Assembly: GCA_964575425.1 (NCBI GenBank)
Contig: CAZNRD010000008.1
Coordinates: 37,517-101,516, forward strand
Origin: DATEAV01 sp964575425
GTDB taxonomy: Bacteria; Chloroflexota; Anaerolineae; Anaerolineales; E44-bin32
Direction: 5' to 3'
DNA: 64,000 bases
Every line of letters starts with the position of its first letter. Position 1 is the first letter of the stretch. The notes under the pieces were generated by a model. It worked only from the letters and a program-made list of their open reading frames with translations, did no database searches and was not told the origin of the DNA. The translations under genes were made by a program, and so were the position numbers. Below, piece by piece: positions 1 through 8,462 of this stretch.

Positions 1-31
1 TCCGCCCGACACGCCCTGGCCGATCCCGGTC

Positions 32-1456
32 TTAGCCGCTTGGCCTGACAAGACTCCGGAGCTGGCCCAACTCATTCCGGCTCACGACCCGCAGCAATGC
101 CAGGAACACGGCATAGGCCGCCGCACTACCTGCGATGGCAACCACGAGATTCACGTCGATGAGGAGAAGGACGACCACTGCCATCAGCAGGTTGGCAATC
201 ACCACGCGTCCGAGGAGCCAGGACATGCCGGTCAGCCCTAATTTCCGTGAGAGAAGCACAAAGAACGGCACCGCGGCCACCAGATCCGTCACAACCGTCA
301 CGATCGCGGCGCCGATAATCCCCAGGACGGGGATCAGCAGGAGATTCAGCACGACGTTCGCGGCAGCGCTGGTGGCGTAGATCCTCGCTGCCGCCCGTTC
401 CTCGCCGACCACTGTCGTCATGTTTCCACAGAAGCCAGCGAAGAGGAGAAGGGGCACATCCCAGACGATGATCTTGAAGACGGCTGCGGCCGGTAGGAAC
501 TCCGACGTGTACAAGGCCTCAATGAGAGGTTCGGCGATGAGCATGCCGCCCACCGCTACAGGCACTCCGAGCAGTGCAATGATCCTCACCGAATGACGGT
601 ACCACACCTCAACCTGCCGGCTGTCCTGCACATAGGTTCTCGCAAGCGATGGCACCATCGCAACGCTGAACCCGCTCAACGCGAACGTGAGAGACTTCAC
701 CAAGCCATAGGCAGCGTTGTACCAACCCACGGCTTGCTCCGAGACCAGCTTCGAAAGAACCACCGTGTCGAACCGGAACGTGACCGTCAGCGAGAGGGAG
801 ATGAACATGAATGGCAGACCCGACCGAACCAGTGCCGGCCATGAACGCGGCGAGACGCGCGGCGGCGAGACAATGTAACCATTCCGCCTGACCACCAGGG
901 CCGCAACCACCAACTGCGGCAGCATGGCCACTATTCCAATCCCAACCAGTGCGATAAACCCCCATCCGAGGAGCAGGACGAGGGAGCCGAGGGCGACAAA
1001 GCTCACCTGTCCCAACACGGTGAGGGGCGCAACGACATCAAACCGTTCATGAGCCGTCAGGAGGGTCTCCAGCGGAGCTGTGAATGCCGAGAGAACAAAT
1101 GTCCAGGTGTAGAGAAACACCCCCATGACGATGCCTGGCGAGTAGCCGACCCCCGTCGCGGCGAGTGTGATGGTGGCTATCCCAATCGCGGCGAGCACAA
1201 GCCGGACGGCAACCAGGTCCCAGAACAGCTGTCCGGCCTTGCTGCGGTCGCGAGCGATCTCCCTCATCACATACTGGGAGATCCCTAGCTCAGCGAAGAT
1301 CTGGAACAGGCCGACGAAGGCCAGGACGATCGAATACTGGCCAAAGCGTTCGTCCCCAAGGCGGCGGACCACGAACACCCCAAACAGGAAGCTGACGGTC
1401 TTAAGCGCCAAGCCTCCGATCGTGACAAACGCCGTGTTTCGGGCGATTGTCCGCAT
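32..1456 (-). CDS. Oligosaccharide flippase (Wzx/MATE-like)
   Basis: About 474 residues, strongly hydrophobic with roughly 14 membrane segments, in the style of the polysaccharide-biosynthesis (Wzx/RfbX, MOP superfamily) flippases that move undecaprenyl-linked repeat units across the inner membrane. The N-terminus reads MRTIARNTAFVTIGG, typical of the family (short basic start, then TM1 containing the VTIGGLALKTVSF stretch). I start it at 1456 because a GAGGGG ribosome site lies just upstream; the frame stays open 15 codons further but that extension is Pro/Arg-rich and lacks an SD. It is the last intact gene of the long leftward polysaccharide operon; the stop is TAA. Family confident; the exported glycan is inferred from context only. 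Confidence 0.88.
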   Translation of the reverse strand: MRTIARNTAFVTIGGLALKTVSFLFGVFVVRRLGDERFGQYSIVLAFVGLFQIFAELGISQYVMREIARDRSKAGQLFWDLVAVRLVLAAIGIATITLAATGVGYSPGIVMGVFLYTWTFVLSAFTAPLETLLTAHERFDVVAPLTVLGQVSFVALGSLVLLLGWGFIALVGIGIVAMLPQLVVAALVVRRNGYIVSPPRVSPRSWPALVRSGLPFMFISLSLTVTFRFDTVVLSKLVSEQAVGWYNAAYGLVKSLTFALSGFSVAMVPSLARTYVQDSRQVEVWYRHSVRIIALLGVPVAVGGMLIAEPLIEALYTSEFLPAAAVFKIIVWDVPLLLFAGFCGNMTTVVGEERAAARIYATSAAANVVLNLLLIPVLGIIGAAIVTVVTDLVAAVPFFVLLSRKLGLTGMSWLLGRVVIANLLMAVVVLLLIDVNLVVAIAGSAAAYAVFLALLRVVSRNELGQLRSLVRPSG

Positions 1457-1834
1457 CAGAGAGACCCCTCTTGGTGGTCCGGTCCTGGACGGTTGCTGCA
1501 CTCAGTCCTCCACGTTATGCCAGCGGCCTCCGGGCCTGGCCTCGGTGGCATCCACGCTCACGCCCCGGCGCAGGCCTCAGCCCCCATCTTGCGCAATCAC
1601 TCCTTCATCAAAGATGGATCAAACCCTAATAAGTGCTGCCCCTGGATGAGAGCCGACCAGACACGAACCCCCGTGCTGGACCCCCCGGAGACCGGGACAT
1701 GCACGCCTAGACGCGTCTGGAGCCAGCGTGCTACTCGCAACATCTCCCCTCTGCCTGTAAATCGCCAGCACCGCTCGCCACTTCATGCGTTCTCAACGTC
1801 GGCAGCCTGCGGCTCGCGCTCCCATTGAGCGCCC
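1457..1834. other. Gap without a recognisable gene
   Basis: Short frames here are low-complexity and Arg/Pro-rich, with no family match I can recognise. It separates the flippase from the asparagine-synthetase relic and is one of the few loose spots in an otherwise tightly packed operon. Confidence 0.5.
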
Positions 1835-2090
1835 TCAGGGTGTCCGGTTGACCGCCTGGTCCACGAACCGGCGGAGCATCAGTTCGTCGGTCAGAATGGG
1901 TTCGACCTTGCCGATCGTCCAATTCCCAGTCCAGCAAGTTATCGATCCATGAGGGATCGAAGGAAACCAGGATCGAACAGATTGCGTTCGGCTCTCTGGC
2001 CATCAAAGAGGATAAGCCCTCGGCCCACGACCGCTGGTCCGCTCGCAAGCAGATCCCCCACTCCGCATAGGCTGTTGTCCGCGCCGGCTC
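1835..2090 (-). pseudogene. Relic of an asparagine-synthetase-like gene (3' end)
   Basis: Three reading frames in succession resemble the C-terminal 80 residues of the intact asparagine-synthetase-like gene at 3526-5418. One frame gives YAEWGICLRADQRSWAEG (compare YESWLRGDLHAWAED), the next gives LFDPGFLRSLMDR then a stop (compare LFRPDGVRSLWRR), and the third gives IGKVEPILTDELMLRRFVDQ ending in TGA at 1835-1837 (compare VGKLGPLMSLELVMRRFVDT). Order and spacing are conserved, so this is the decayed 3' end of a paralogue with at least two frameshifts and one nonsense codon. I cannot follow the similarity upstream of about 2090. Confidence 0.6.
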
Positions 2091-2180
2091 TTCGCTGCAC
2101 CATGGGTGACGAGGTGAATTCGCCAGCCATGGTCAGCACGATGCTCTGATCAGCACTCCAGACAGACTACGGTCCGAGAC

Positions 2181-3575
2181 TCAACGGGCCGAACCTGAGC
2201 GTGCGACTGCAGCCCGGCTCTGCTGATCCGAGGGGAAACCCTTCTGCGAAATGGTCTCGTCCGCTGTAAGTGCGCGTACGGTTGCGCCTAGCCGCATGTC
2301 CTGCATGCGGGCCAAGGCCGCTGCTCTCACACGCCCGCTCAACTTCGGAGCGGCGCGGTAGAGGCGCCACGCAAATCTCCACCACAGGCCGCGGGCACCC
2401 TGCCTTTGCAGCACTACCCAGGGGCGGGCAGAGCGGCCCCTAGAAGAGGGGGAGGGTGGCAGCGCCAGCGCCTGATGGCGGCGCCAGGCCAAGATCCTTG
2501 CCTCATCTCCCACAGAACGGCCGCTGCGGCCAGCGGCCTGGATCAACGACCGCACCAAACGCGCGTACGTTCCCTCGATCACAACGCGTCCTTCAGCGAG
2601 GGTGAAACCATGGCTGTGCAGGTCGGAGGCGAGGATCCCCCCACAGTTGGCAACGAAATCCGGCACAACCATTACGCCGCGGGCGGACAGGCGCACCTCG
2701 GCGTCAGGAGTCACCGGTGCATTCGCGATCGGGACGATCCATCGAGCGCGAACACTCTCTACATTGCCCACATGGATCAGCCATGGCCGTGCCCCTGGGA
2801 TAAGGACATCCACAGGTTGGCCTGGCAGGTCCGCAGGTTGGAATCGAGTCGCGCCGACGACATGTTTCACGAGGCCGTCTCCGCACCGTTCCTTGAGCTC
2901 CAGCAGCCGGCCGATCTCCAGGCCGTTCTCAGCTGCAACCCCGCCTTCCACGGTCGTCAGGGCCGTCAGGCGGGCACCAGCCTGCAGCAGGAGCTGAGCG
3001 AGAGAGGCACCGACCTTGCCGAAGCCCTCCAATCCGACTCTCAAACCGACAAGATCGACACCACTGGACTGGACCACCTGTCGGATGCACTCGAAGACCG
3101 TCAGAGCAGTGGCTGCAGAGCCGTCGATTTGGTCGACCGACAATGGCTGGCCAGCCGCCGCCATGATCGTGCGCAGGTCATCCAGCGTGGTCCCGAGATC
3201 CAGTCCGGGGAGGAAGACCCGGTCCTTGATCAGGCCTGCAGTGGCACGGCCAAAGGCCTCCATCACCTGGTCACGGCGCGTGGTCATGGTTTGCACGTCC
3301 ACGCTCAGACCAGCTTTTGCTCCTCCCATCGGAATGCTGAGCAAAGCCCATTTGAGCGTCATCGTACGCGCAAGTGCTGCCAGTTCACCCTCAGTGATCC
3401 CCGGTACCCACCGCACGCCGCCCGAGGCGGTCCCGTGGACTGTCCGATCGATGACAACGTGGCCCAGCAAGCCAAGACTGTCATCGGCAATCCGAATGGA
3501 CCGCAGAGGGCCGGAATCGCCGCCGTCAGCCAAGGACGACACTCCGGGCGCTCTCCGCAGATGAGGTGTCGACAA
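2181..3575 (-). CDS. Glu/Leu/Phe/Val dehydrogenase family protein
   Basis: 464 residues. NAD(P)-dependent amino-acid dehydrogenases of this family catalyse reversible oxidative deamination to a 2-oxo acid plus ammonia. Visible: substrate/catalytic lysines in MTLKWALLSIPMGGAKAGL (K75, K87), the catalytic Asp region FLPGLDLGTT (D126), a Rossmann GFGKVG near 184-189, and VVPDFVANCGGIL typical of the C-terminal half. The tail after about residue 370 is Arg/Ala-rich and diverges from the family. The first ATG overlaps the upstream asparagine-synthetase-like gene by about 50 bases; a GTG at 3542 with GGAGA upstream would leave only 17 bases of overlap and may be the true start. Either way the pair is probably translationally coupled. 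Substrate not determinable. Confidence 0.8.
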   Translation of the reverse strand: MSTPHLRRAPGVSSLADGGDSGPLRSIRIADDSLGLLGHVVIDRTVHGTASGGVRWVPGITEGELAALARTMTLKWALLSIPMGGAKAGLSVDVQTMTTRRDQVMEAFGRATAGLIKDRVFLPGLDLGTTLDDLRTIMAAAGQPLSVDQIDGSAATALTVFECIRQVVQSSGVDLVGLRVGLEGFGKVGASLAQLLLQAGARLTALTTVEGGVAAENGLEIGRLLELKERCGDGLVKHVVGATRFQPADLPGQPVDVLIPGARPWLIHVGNVESVRARWIVPIANAPVTPDAEVRLSARGVMVVPDFVANCGGILASDLHSHGFTLAEGRVVIEGTYARLVRSLIQAAGRSGRSVGDEARILAWRRHQALALPPSPSSRGRSARPWVVLQRQGARGLWWRFAWRLYRAAPKLSGRVRAAALARMQDMRLGATVRALTADETISQKGFPSDQQSRAAVARSGSAR

Positions 3576-5418
3576 AGCGGCGCATGACGAGCTCGAGGCT
3601 CATCAAGGGTCCGAGCTTGCCCACCAAGTTGTGCTCGCGGCCCGCCTGCAGGCGTCTCCACAGTGACCGGACGCCGTCTGGGCGGAAGAGCCCCCGACTG
3701 AGAGCGCGTTCGCTGAAGAGCAAGTCTTCCGCCCAGGCATGCAGGTCCCCTCGCAGCCAGCTCTCGTAATCCGAGTGCAGCGGAAAGTACTCGGGAAAGA
3801 CTCTTGCTGCACGCCGATTGATGTACGCCTTGGCGCGCTTGACCATTCGGGCGCCAAGCCGAATCGGTGAGTGATTGGTCGCCGGGAGCTCGTCCTTGTC
3901 ATACGGGATGATTGCCAGGTGGCGCATCGAGTTCCACATGATCGCCTTGCGCAATCGGCGATCGCGGAGCATCTCTGGAGGAAGGGCGTACACGAAGTCG
4001 AAGTACTCGTAGTCATAGAACGGGAACCTCTGCTCGATCCGCCAACGCCGGAACACGGTGTAGTAGAGGAAGAGCCGACGGTCGGGATTCTCTAGCGCGA
4101 AACTGACCACGCGTTGGGAATGCGGCAGGTGAACATACGGGACTAGCGCTTCACGGAGCGAAGCCAGGGCATAGCCTCGAAGCGTTCTTCGGATCTCGGG
4201 CTGGTAGACACTGTCCTCTTCGGCCTCGGTCAGTGACGGCCAGGTGGTCTTCTCAACCAGCATGGCAAAGAGGCGGGAGGCAAGCGCGTCATCGTCGCAC
4301 ACAGCAAAGATTGATGGATCGCCCCAGTCGAGCGCCGTGTGCCCACCTCCGAATCCGCTCAGGTCAACCTCCATCCATTGCCGCGCAGCCTCGAGGACGC
4401 TGATTCCATGGGCATGCACCCAGGTGTGAAAGCCCTCGGTCAGGGCCGTGTGCAATCCGTGATACGCCAATACCCACCTTCCGTCCACGAATGGCAAGGC
4501 ATGATGATCGCTACCTGCCCTCCTGGCAACCGCGGCGGCATAGACCATGTCTCGGCAGTCTGGAATCCCATAAGTGACCGTTGGCACGCGGCGCCCTGTT
4601 TCGGACGCCATTCCCAGAAGGACACGGGAGTCCAACCCGCCACTCAAAAACACTCCGATGCGCTCCCTGCCGTCCAAACGTCGGCGTACTGCCTGCCTGA
4701 GCCTCCGTTCCGCCTCCTCGGCAGCCTCCTCGAATCTCAAGCCGGCGGGGAGGCGAGGTATCCGTCCAATGCCCCAGTAGCGTGTCAGCGTCAGCCGCGT
4801 CTCGCGAAGATCGTAGCCCAGGAGGCTGGCGCTCGGCAGCAATCGCACATCCTCGAAAAAGGTCCTGTCTCCCAGTAGGTGCTGAAACCTGACGTACTCT
4901 GCCACGGCTGCCATGTCCAACTTGCGCACGAATCGAGGGTCGCTCAGGACGGCGTTCATCTCCGGGCCGAAGGAGAAGGTGCCGTCCCGCAGCGCGTAGT
5001 ACATCGGGTAGAGACCGAAGCGATCGTTCCCGAGGATCAATCGATGCCGGCGGGCGTCCCAGATCGCCACCTGAAAGGCACCATTCATCCACTTGAGGAA
5101 CTCGTCACCATGCTGTTCGTACAGGGACAGCGCGTAATCCTCTGGACGCCAGCGATGGCCCTTGGGAGGGCGCCCCTCAAACTGGAAGAGCTCGCCGGCC
5201 ATGAAGAGCGCAACTGTGCGATCGTCCGACCAAACTGGTTGGGGTTCACGATTGAATATCCCTATCCCGACGCGCCCGAGGCCCACACCTTCCTGCAATT
5301 GAACGAAGGTGTCGCAAGTCATCTCCTGCCCATGCGCCAGAGCGGCTGACATGCGGCCGAGCAATTCACCCACCTCGCTCGCACGCTCCGGGGAGACAAG
5401 CCCGAAGACGCCGCTCAT
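3526..5418 (-). CDS. Asparagine-synthetase-like protein lacking the glutaminase cysteine
   Basis: 630 residues from MSGVFGLVSPE. The Ntn-type glutamine amidotransferase domain (about 1-200) keeps MNGAFQVAIWD and the NDRFGLYPMYY segment, and the synthetase domain has the PP-loop SGGLDS (259-264) that adenylates the acceptor. AsnB enzymes begin MCGI(F)G with Cys as the glutaminase nucleophile; here codon 2 is AGC (Ser), one base from TGC. Start at 5418 is supported by GAGGCGAAGG upstream; the longer open frame is basic filler. Such proteins in glycan loci often amidate a sugar acid or peptide rather than aspartate. Without Cys the protein is expected to use free ammonia, and the next gene is an ammonia-producing dehydrogenase family member. 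Confidence 0.85.
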   Translation of the reverse strand: MSGVFGLVSPERASEVGELLGRMSAALAHGQEMTCDTFVQLQEGVGLGRVGIGIFNREPQPVWSDDRTVALFMAGELFQFEGRPPKGHRWRPEDYALSLYEQHGDEFLKWMNGAFQVAIWDARRHRLILGNDRFGLYPMYYALRDGTFSFGPEMNAVLSDPRFVRKLDMAAVAEYVRFQHLLGDRTFFEDVRLLPSASLLGYDLRETRLTLTRYWGIGRIPRLPAGLRFEEAAEEAERRLRQAVRRRLDGRERIGVFLSGGLDSRVLLGMASETGRRVPTVTYGIPDCRDMVYAAAVARRAGSDHHALPFVDGRWVLAYHGLHTALTEGFHTWVHAHGISVLEAARQWMEVDLSGFGGGHTALDWGDPSIFAVCDDDALASRLFAMLVEKTTWPSLTEAEEDSVYQPEIRRTLRGYALASLREALVPYVHLPHSQRVVSFALENPDRRLFLYYTVFRRWRIEQRFPFYDYEYFDFVYALPPEMLRDRRLRKAIMWNSMRHLAIIPYDKDELPATNHSPIRLGARMVKRAKAYINRRAARVFPEYFPLHSDYESWLRGDLHAWAEDLLFSERALSRGLFRPDGVRSLWRRLQAGREHNLVGKLGPLMSLELVMRRFVDTSSAESARSVVLG

Positions 5419-5546
5419 CCTTCGCCTCTTCGTACGACTGTGTGCGCGCGCAACCTCGGTCGGCCGCGGGCTGCGTCCTTCGCCTGCCTCGCTCCGGCGC
5501 GGCAATCGGCTCCTCTCAGCGCCTCAGAGGTCTGGCTGAGCCGACT

Positions 5547-6896
5547 CTAGGCATGCCATCCTTGGAGGCGGAGGACTCGCTCGAGCACGGACAACACCTG
5601 TCGGGGAAGCCCGGCGGTGTCCATCCCCGAGGCGGCCAGGATCGCCAAACAGGGGAACGCAGGCAGCGAGTAGCGAGTGCCACCATAGGTGACCAGGCTC
5701 ACGGCAAGCAAGGTGACCTGCGGCAGGATCAGGATGGCCGCCTGCCACGCCTGCCCACACAGAAGGAGGCGCCGGATCCCCAGAGCGACGAGCCCCCAGA
5801 ACAGCACGGTACCAAGCAGGACCGCGATGAACGCGACCGAGGGCAGGCTCACCACCCCGGAGATGCTGAACGCCAGCGGCCACAAGAAACGACCTGCCTT
5901 GGCCGGGAGCAGAACCGCGAAGGCAGTCGGGTTGTCGGAAATCCACGAGCGGGCGCGCTGGGAGAACTCGCGCTGGCTGTCCACCTCGCTCATGCCCGGC
6001 AATACATACGGCCCAGACCAGACAAAGCCACCGTCCGCCTGGGGGTTGTTCCCGCCGTACAAGTTGATGCCTGCGCTTGTGGTGAGAGGAACAAAGGCGT
6101 GGAAGACCCGCGCGTTCCGGACCACCCACGGAGCCAGCATGCCTGCCAAGAGTACGAAAGGGAGCAACGCAACGACGATCCGACGGTTGATCCTCTTCTC
6201 CCGGGGCCAGTACCTCCAGGCAAAGCACAGGCACATTGCACCGGCCAGGATCGCTAGGCTGGGCTTGAGGTATAGGCCAATGCCAAGAGCGGCCGCCATG
6301 GCTGCTCCCGCTGCCCCTCGCAAGCGCCCGGAGAGCAAGGCGAACTCCGCCTCCGTCACACATCCGATAGCCAGCGTCTCGGGGTAGACCGAGATTGAGG
6401 TGGCGATCAGGATTGGGTTCACGGCAACGAATGCTGCGGCCACCACGGCGATCGTCGGGTTCGCAGTAAGCCGCTTCGTCATGACGTAGACCGAGGCCAC
6501 GACGATCGCGTCGACCAAGATCTGCACGACCTGGACGGCAAGCGGATGGGAGCCGACGGCATCCAATGCCGCCAGGACCATCGGGTATCCCGGCATCCGA
6601 TATGCCGTCGCTGTTCCTCCATCGAAACGGAAGACCCCGGAGGCCAAGTTCCTCGCCAACTGAACGTAGTCAAGCGCGTCGCCACCTTCGACCAGTCGCA
6701 GCAGTTGGGGGATCCGCGCATAGAGGCTCAGCGCGACCAGCCGGGCAAATGACCCCAGGCTGATCAGCAGGCCGAGGATCAAGAGACTCGCGCGACCTTC
6801 CGCCCGAGTTCGAAATGAGCTTTGGGCATCCACCACGTCACCTGTCACAAAGCCCTTGCCACCCCCGGCGCGGATCGCTTGAAGCATTGCTTCCAC
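5547..6896 (-). CDS. GT39-type membrane glycosyltransferase (GT-C fold)
   Basis: 449 residues, about 10-12 membrane segments. The first periplasmic loop carries GGDALDYVQLARNLASG and YRMPGYPMVLAAL, the acidic loop and MPGYP signature of PMT_2/ArnT-like enzymes that transfer a sugar from a polyprenyl-phosphate donor on the outer face of the membrane. The start is GTG, 6 bases after the preceding gene's stop, with ATG three codons later as an alternative. One of three GT-C proteins in this operon (with 6903-8459 and 13247-14782). Donor and acceptor unknown; the GT2 and small flippase at 17.5-18.6 kb could supply a lipid-linked sugar. Confidence 0.8.
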   Translation of the reverse strand: MEAMLQAIRAGGGKGFVTGDVVDAQSSFRTRAEGRASLLILGLLISLGSFARLVALSLYARIPQLLRLVEGGDALDYVQLARNLASGVFRFDGGTATAYRMPGYPMVLAALDAVGSHPLAVQVVQILVDAIVVASVYVMTKRLTANPTIAVVAAAFVAVNPILIATSISVYPETLAIGCVTEAEFALLSGRLRGAAGAAMAAALGIGLYLKPSLAILAGAMCLCFAWRYWPREKRINRRIVVALLPFVLLAGMLAPWVVRNARVFHAFVPLTTSAGINLYGGNNPQADGGFVWSGPYVLPGMSEVDSQREFSQRARSWISDNPTAFAVLLPAKAGRFLWPLAFSISGVVSLPSVAFIAVLLGTVLFWGLVALGIRRLLLCGQAWQAAILILPQVTLLAVSLVTYGGTRYSLPAFPCLAILAASGMDTAGLPRQVLSVLERVLRLQGWHA

Positions 6897-6902
6897 CGCC
6901 CG

Positions 6903-8459
6903 CTAAGGGACGTACGCGTAGAGGTATCTTGGATATCCATGATCCCAGCGCTTTGGAAGCGGGCGCAGCGAGGCAAACCGATCGCCGAAGTCTTCGACGA
7001 GCTGGTAGTGACCTTGCAGGAAAGCCAACCACGGATACGTGTCTAGCGGGACATGGGCCAGAATGTACGCAGGCCCGTGCGGTTCGAGAACCGGTGCCAG
7101 AAGCCTGCGGGTTGTCGGGTGGTCGCGTGTGTCACGCCCTGGTCCACGGATCATGTCTTCCAGCGCAACCCAATGGGCGGCGGGAAAGAGGGTGAAGTCC
7201 TGGCTGAACTGCCCAATCGTGGGCGCGTAGACCGGGCCGTTCAAGCCTCGCAGCGTGACAAGAAGGTCCTGGTAGGCCTCACGCGCATCTGCAGGGATCA
7301 TGTAGCGGGATGGGTTGTAGAGAAGGAGCGAGAAGCTGGCAGCCAAACCAAGAAGCTGTGCAGATTGCATCCCCCGCCGCGGCAACTCCGTCGTCATCTC
7401 CGCCAGGGCCATGGTGCCAGTGACAATGAGCCAGGTCCCCATCGGAATGTAGACGTTGTTGGAGGAACCAGGGTCGAGGCTGCCAAGAAGACCTGTGAGG
7501 AGTGCGAAGAAAAGCTGCCAGTGCCAGATATCCGTGGCCTGTTTCGTCCGTCGCGCTCGCCAGTACACCATCCCCAGGGCCGCCGCAGAAAGGAACCCGT
7601 AATTGCACAGGACAAACGCCGCCGGCCGAAGGAGGGTCCACCGGGTGAAATCCGTCCACTGGCTGGGATCCTCCCACGTGAAGTAGTGAAACGCTGGGCC
7701 GAACACAGACGGTCCGACAACGAGGTAGGTGACTGGACCAAGCAGAATGGCCAGAAGCCAAGACGGAACGGACGCGCGAAAGCCCTTGCGCCATGTCAGG
7801 TAGAGTACGCCGCCGACTGCAAATAAGGCTCCGTGCTGTTTGAACCAGAACGAGGCCACAAGCAGAAGAGTGCCCAGCAAGCAGCACAGCCGGGAGCGAT
7901 CGCGGGTCATCAGACTCGTCCCAAGCAACGCAGAAAAGAGCATCCACGAGTCGGAATGGGCGCTGTCGAGATACGCATCCATCGCAGCATAGCCTGCGGC
8001 GAACAGGCCCGTCGCCACCAGTCCCCACTTACGCGAGCGGGTCCGGGCGGACACAGCCCAAAAGATCACCAACCCACAACCGATCGTTCCCAGAATCGCC
8101 ACGATGCGAAGCGTTGGTAGAGTGACGCCCAGGATCCATCCGAAGGGGCTGGACAGCACGTAGTAGAGGGGATTGTAGGCGAGCGGAACGTAGCCCGGCT
8201 CCGGCTCAGGGTAGATAAGCTGGAAGGATGCCGCCCGCTGGAAGTGCTGCCAGACGACCCCCTCCATCAGATCGAGGTGTAAGGGGAACCAGGTGTGGTT
8301 CGCCCACAGGAAGACGAGGCACAGGATGGAGAGGCTCGACCAGGCGACAAGACCAGAGAACGCAAAAGCGGAATCTTTGCTCCGGCGCCGCGACCAATGG
8401 CGGTCAACTTGCAACAGGAGCACCGTGACAGCGACGGGTGCCAATCGTGCGAGTATCAT
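6903..8459 (-). CDS. Multi-pass membrane protein, probable GT-C glycosyltransferase
   Basis: 518 residues with about 11 hydrophobic segments. Between TM1 and TM2 there is an acidic/aromatic loop (LHLDLMEGVVWQHFQRA, then YNPLYYVLSSPFGW) characteristic of GT-C/PMT_2-type enzymes, and the soluble C-terminus contains PVYAPTIGQFSQDFTLFPA. It sits 3 bases downstream of the acyltransferase/SGNH gene and 6 bases upstream of another GT39. Family assignment is by architecture rather than by a strict motif. Confidence 0.68.
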   Translation of the reverse strand: MILARLAPVAVTVLLLQVDRHWSRRRSKDSAFAFSGLVAWSSLSILCLVFLWANHTWFPLHLDLMEGVVWQHFQRAASFQLIYPEPEPGYVPLAYNPLYYVLSSPFGWILGVTLPTLRIVAILGTIGCGLVIFWAVSARTRSRKWGLVATGLFAAGYAAMDAYLDSAHSDSWMLFSALLGTSLMTRDRSRLCCLLGTLLLVASFWFKQHGALFAVGGVLYLTWRKGFRASVPSWLLAILLGPVTYLVVGPSVFGPAFHYFTWEDPSQWTDFTRWTLLRPAAFVLCNYGFLSAAALGMVYWRARRTKQATDIWHWQLFFALLTGLLGSLDPGSSNNVYIPMGTWLIVTGTMALAEMTTELPRRGMQSAQLLGLAASFSLLLYNPSRYMIPADAREAYQDLLVTLRGLNGPVYAPTIGQFSQDFTLFPAAHWVALEDMIRGPGRDTRDHPTTRRLLAPVLEPHGPAYILAHVPLDTYPWLAFLQGHYQLVEDFGDRFASLRPLPKRWDHGYPRYLYAYVP

Positions 8460-8462
8460 GGT

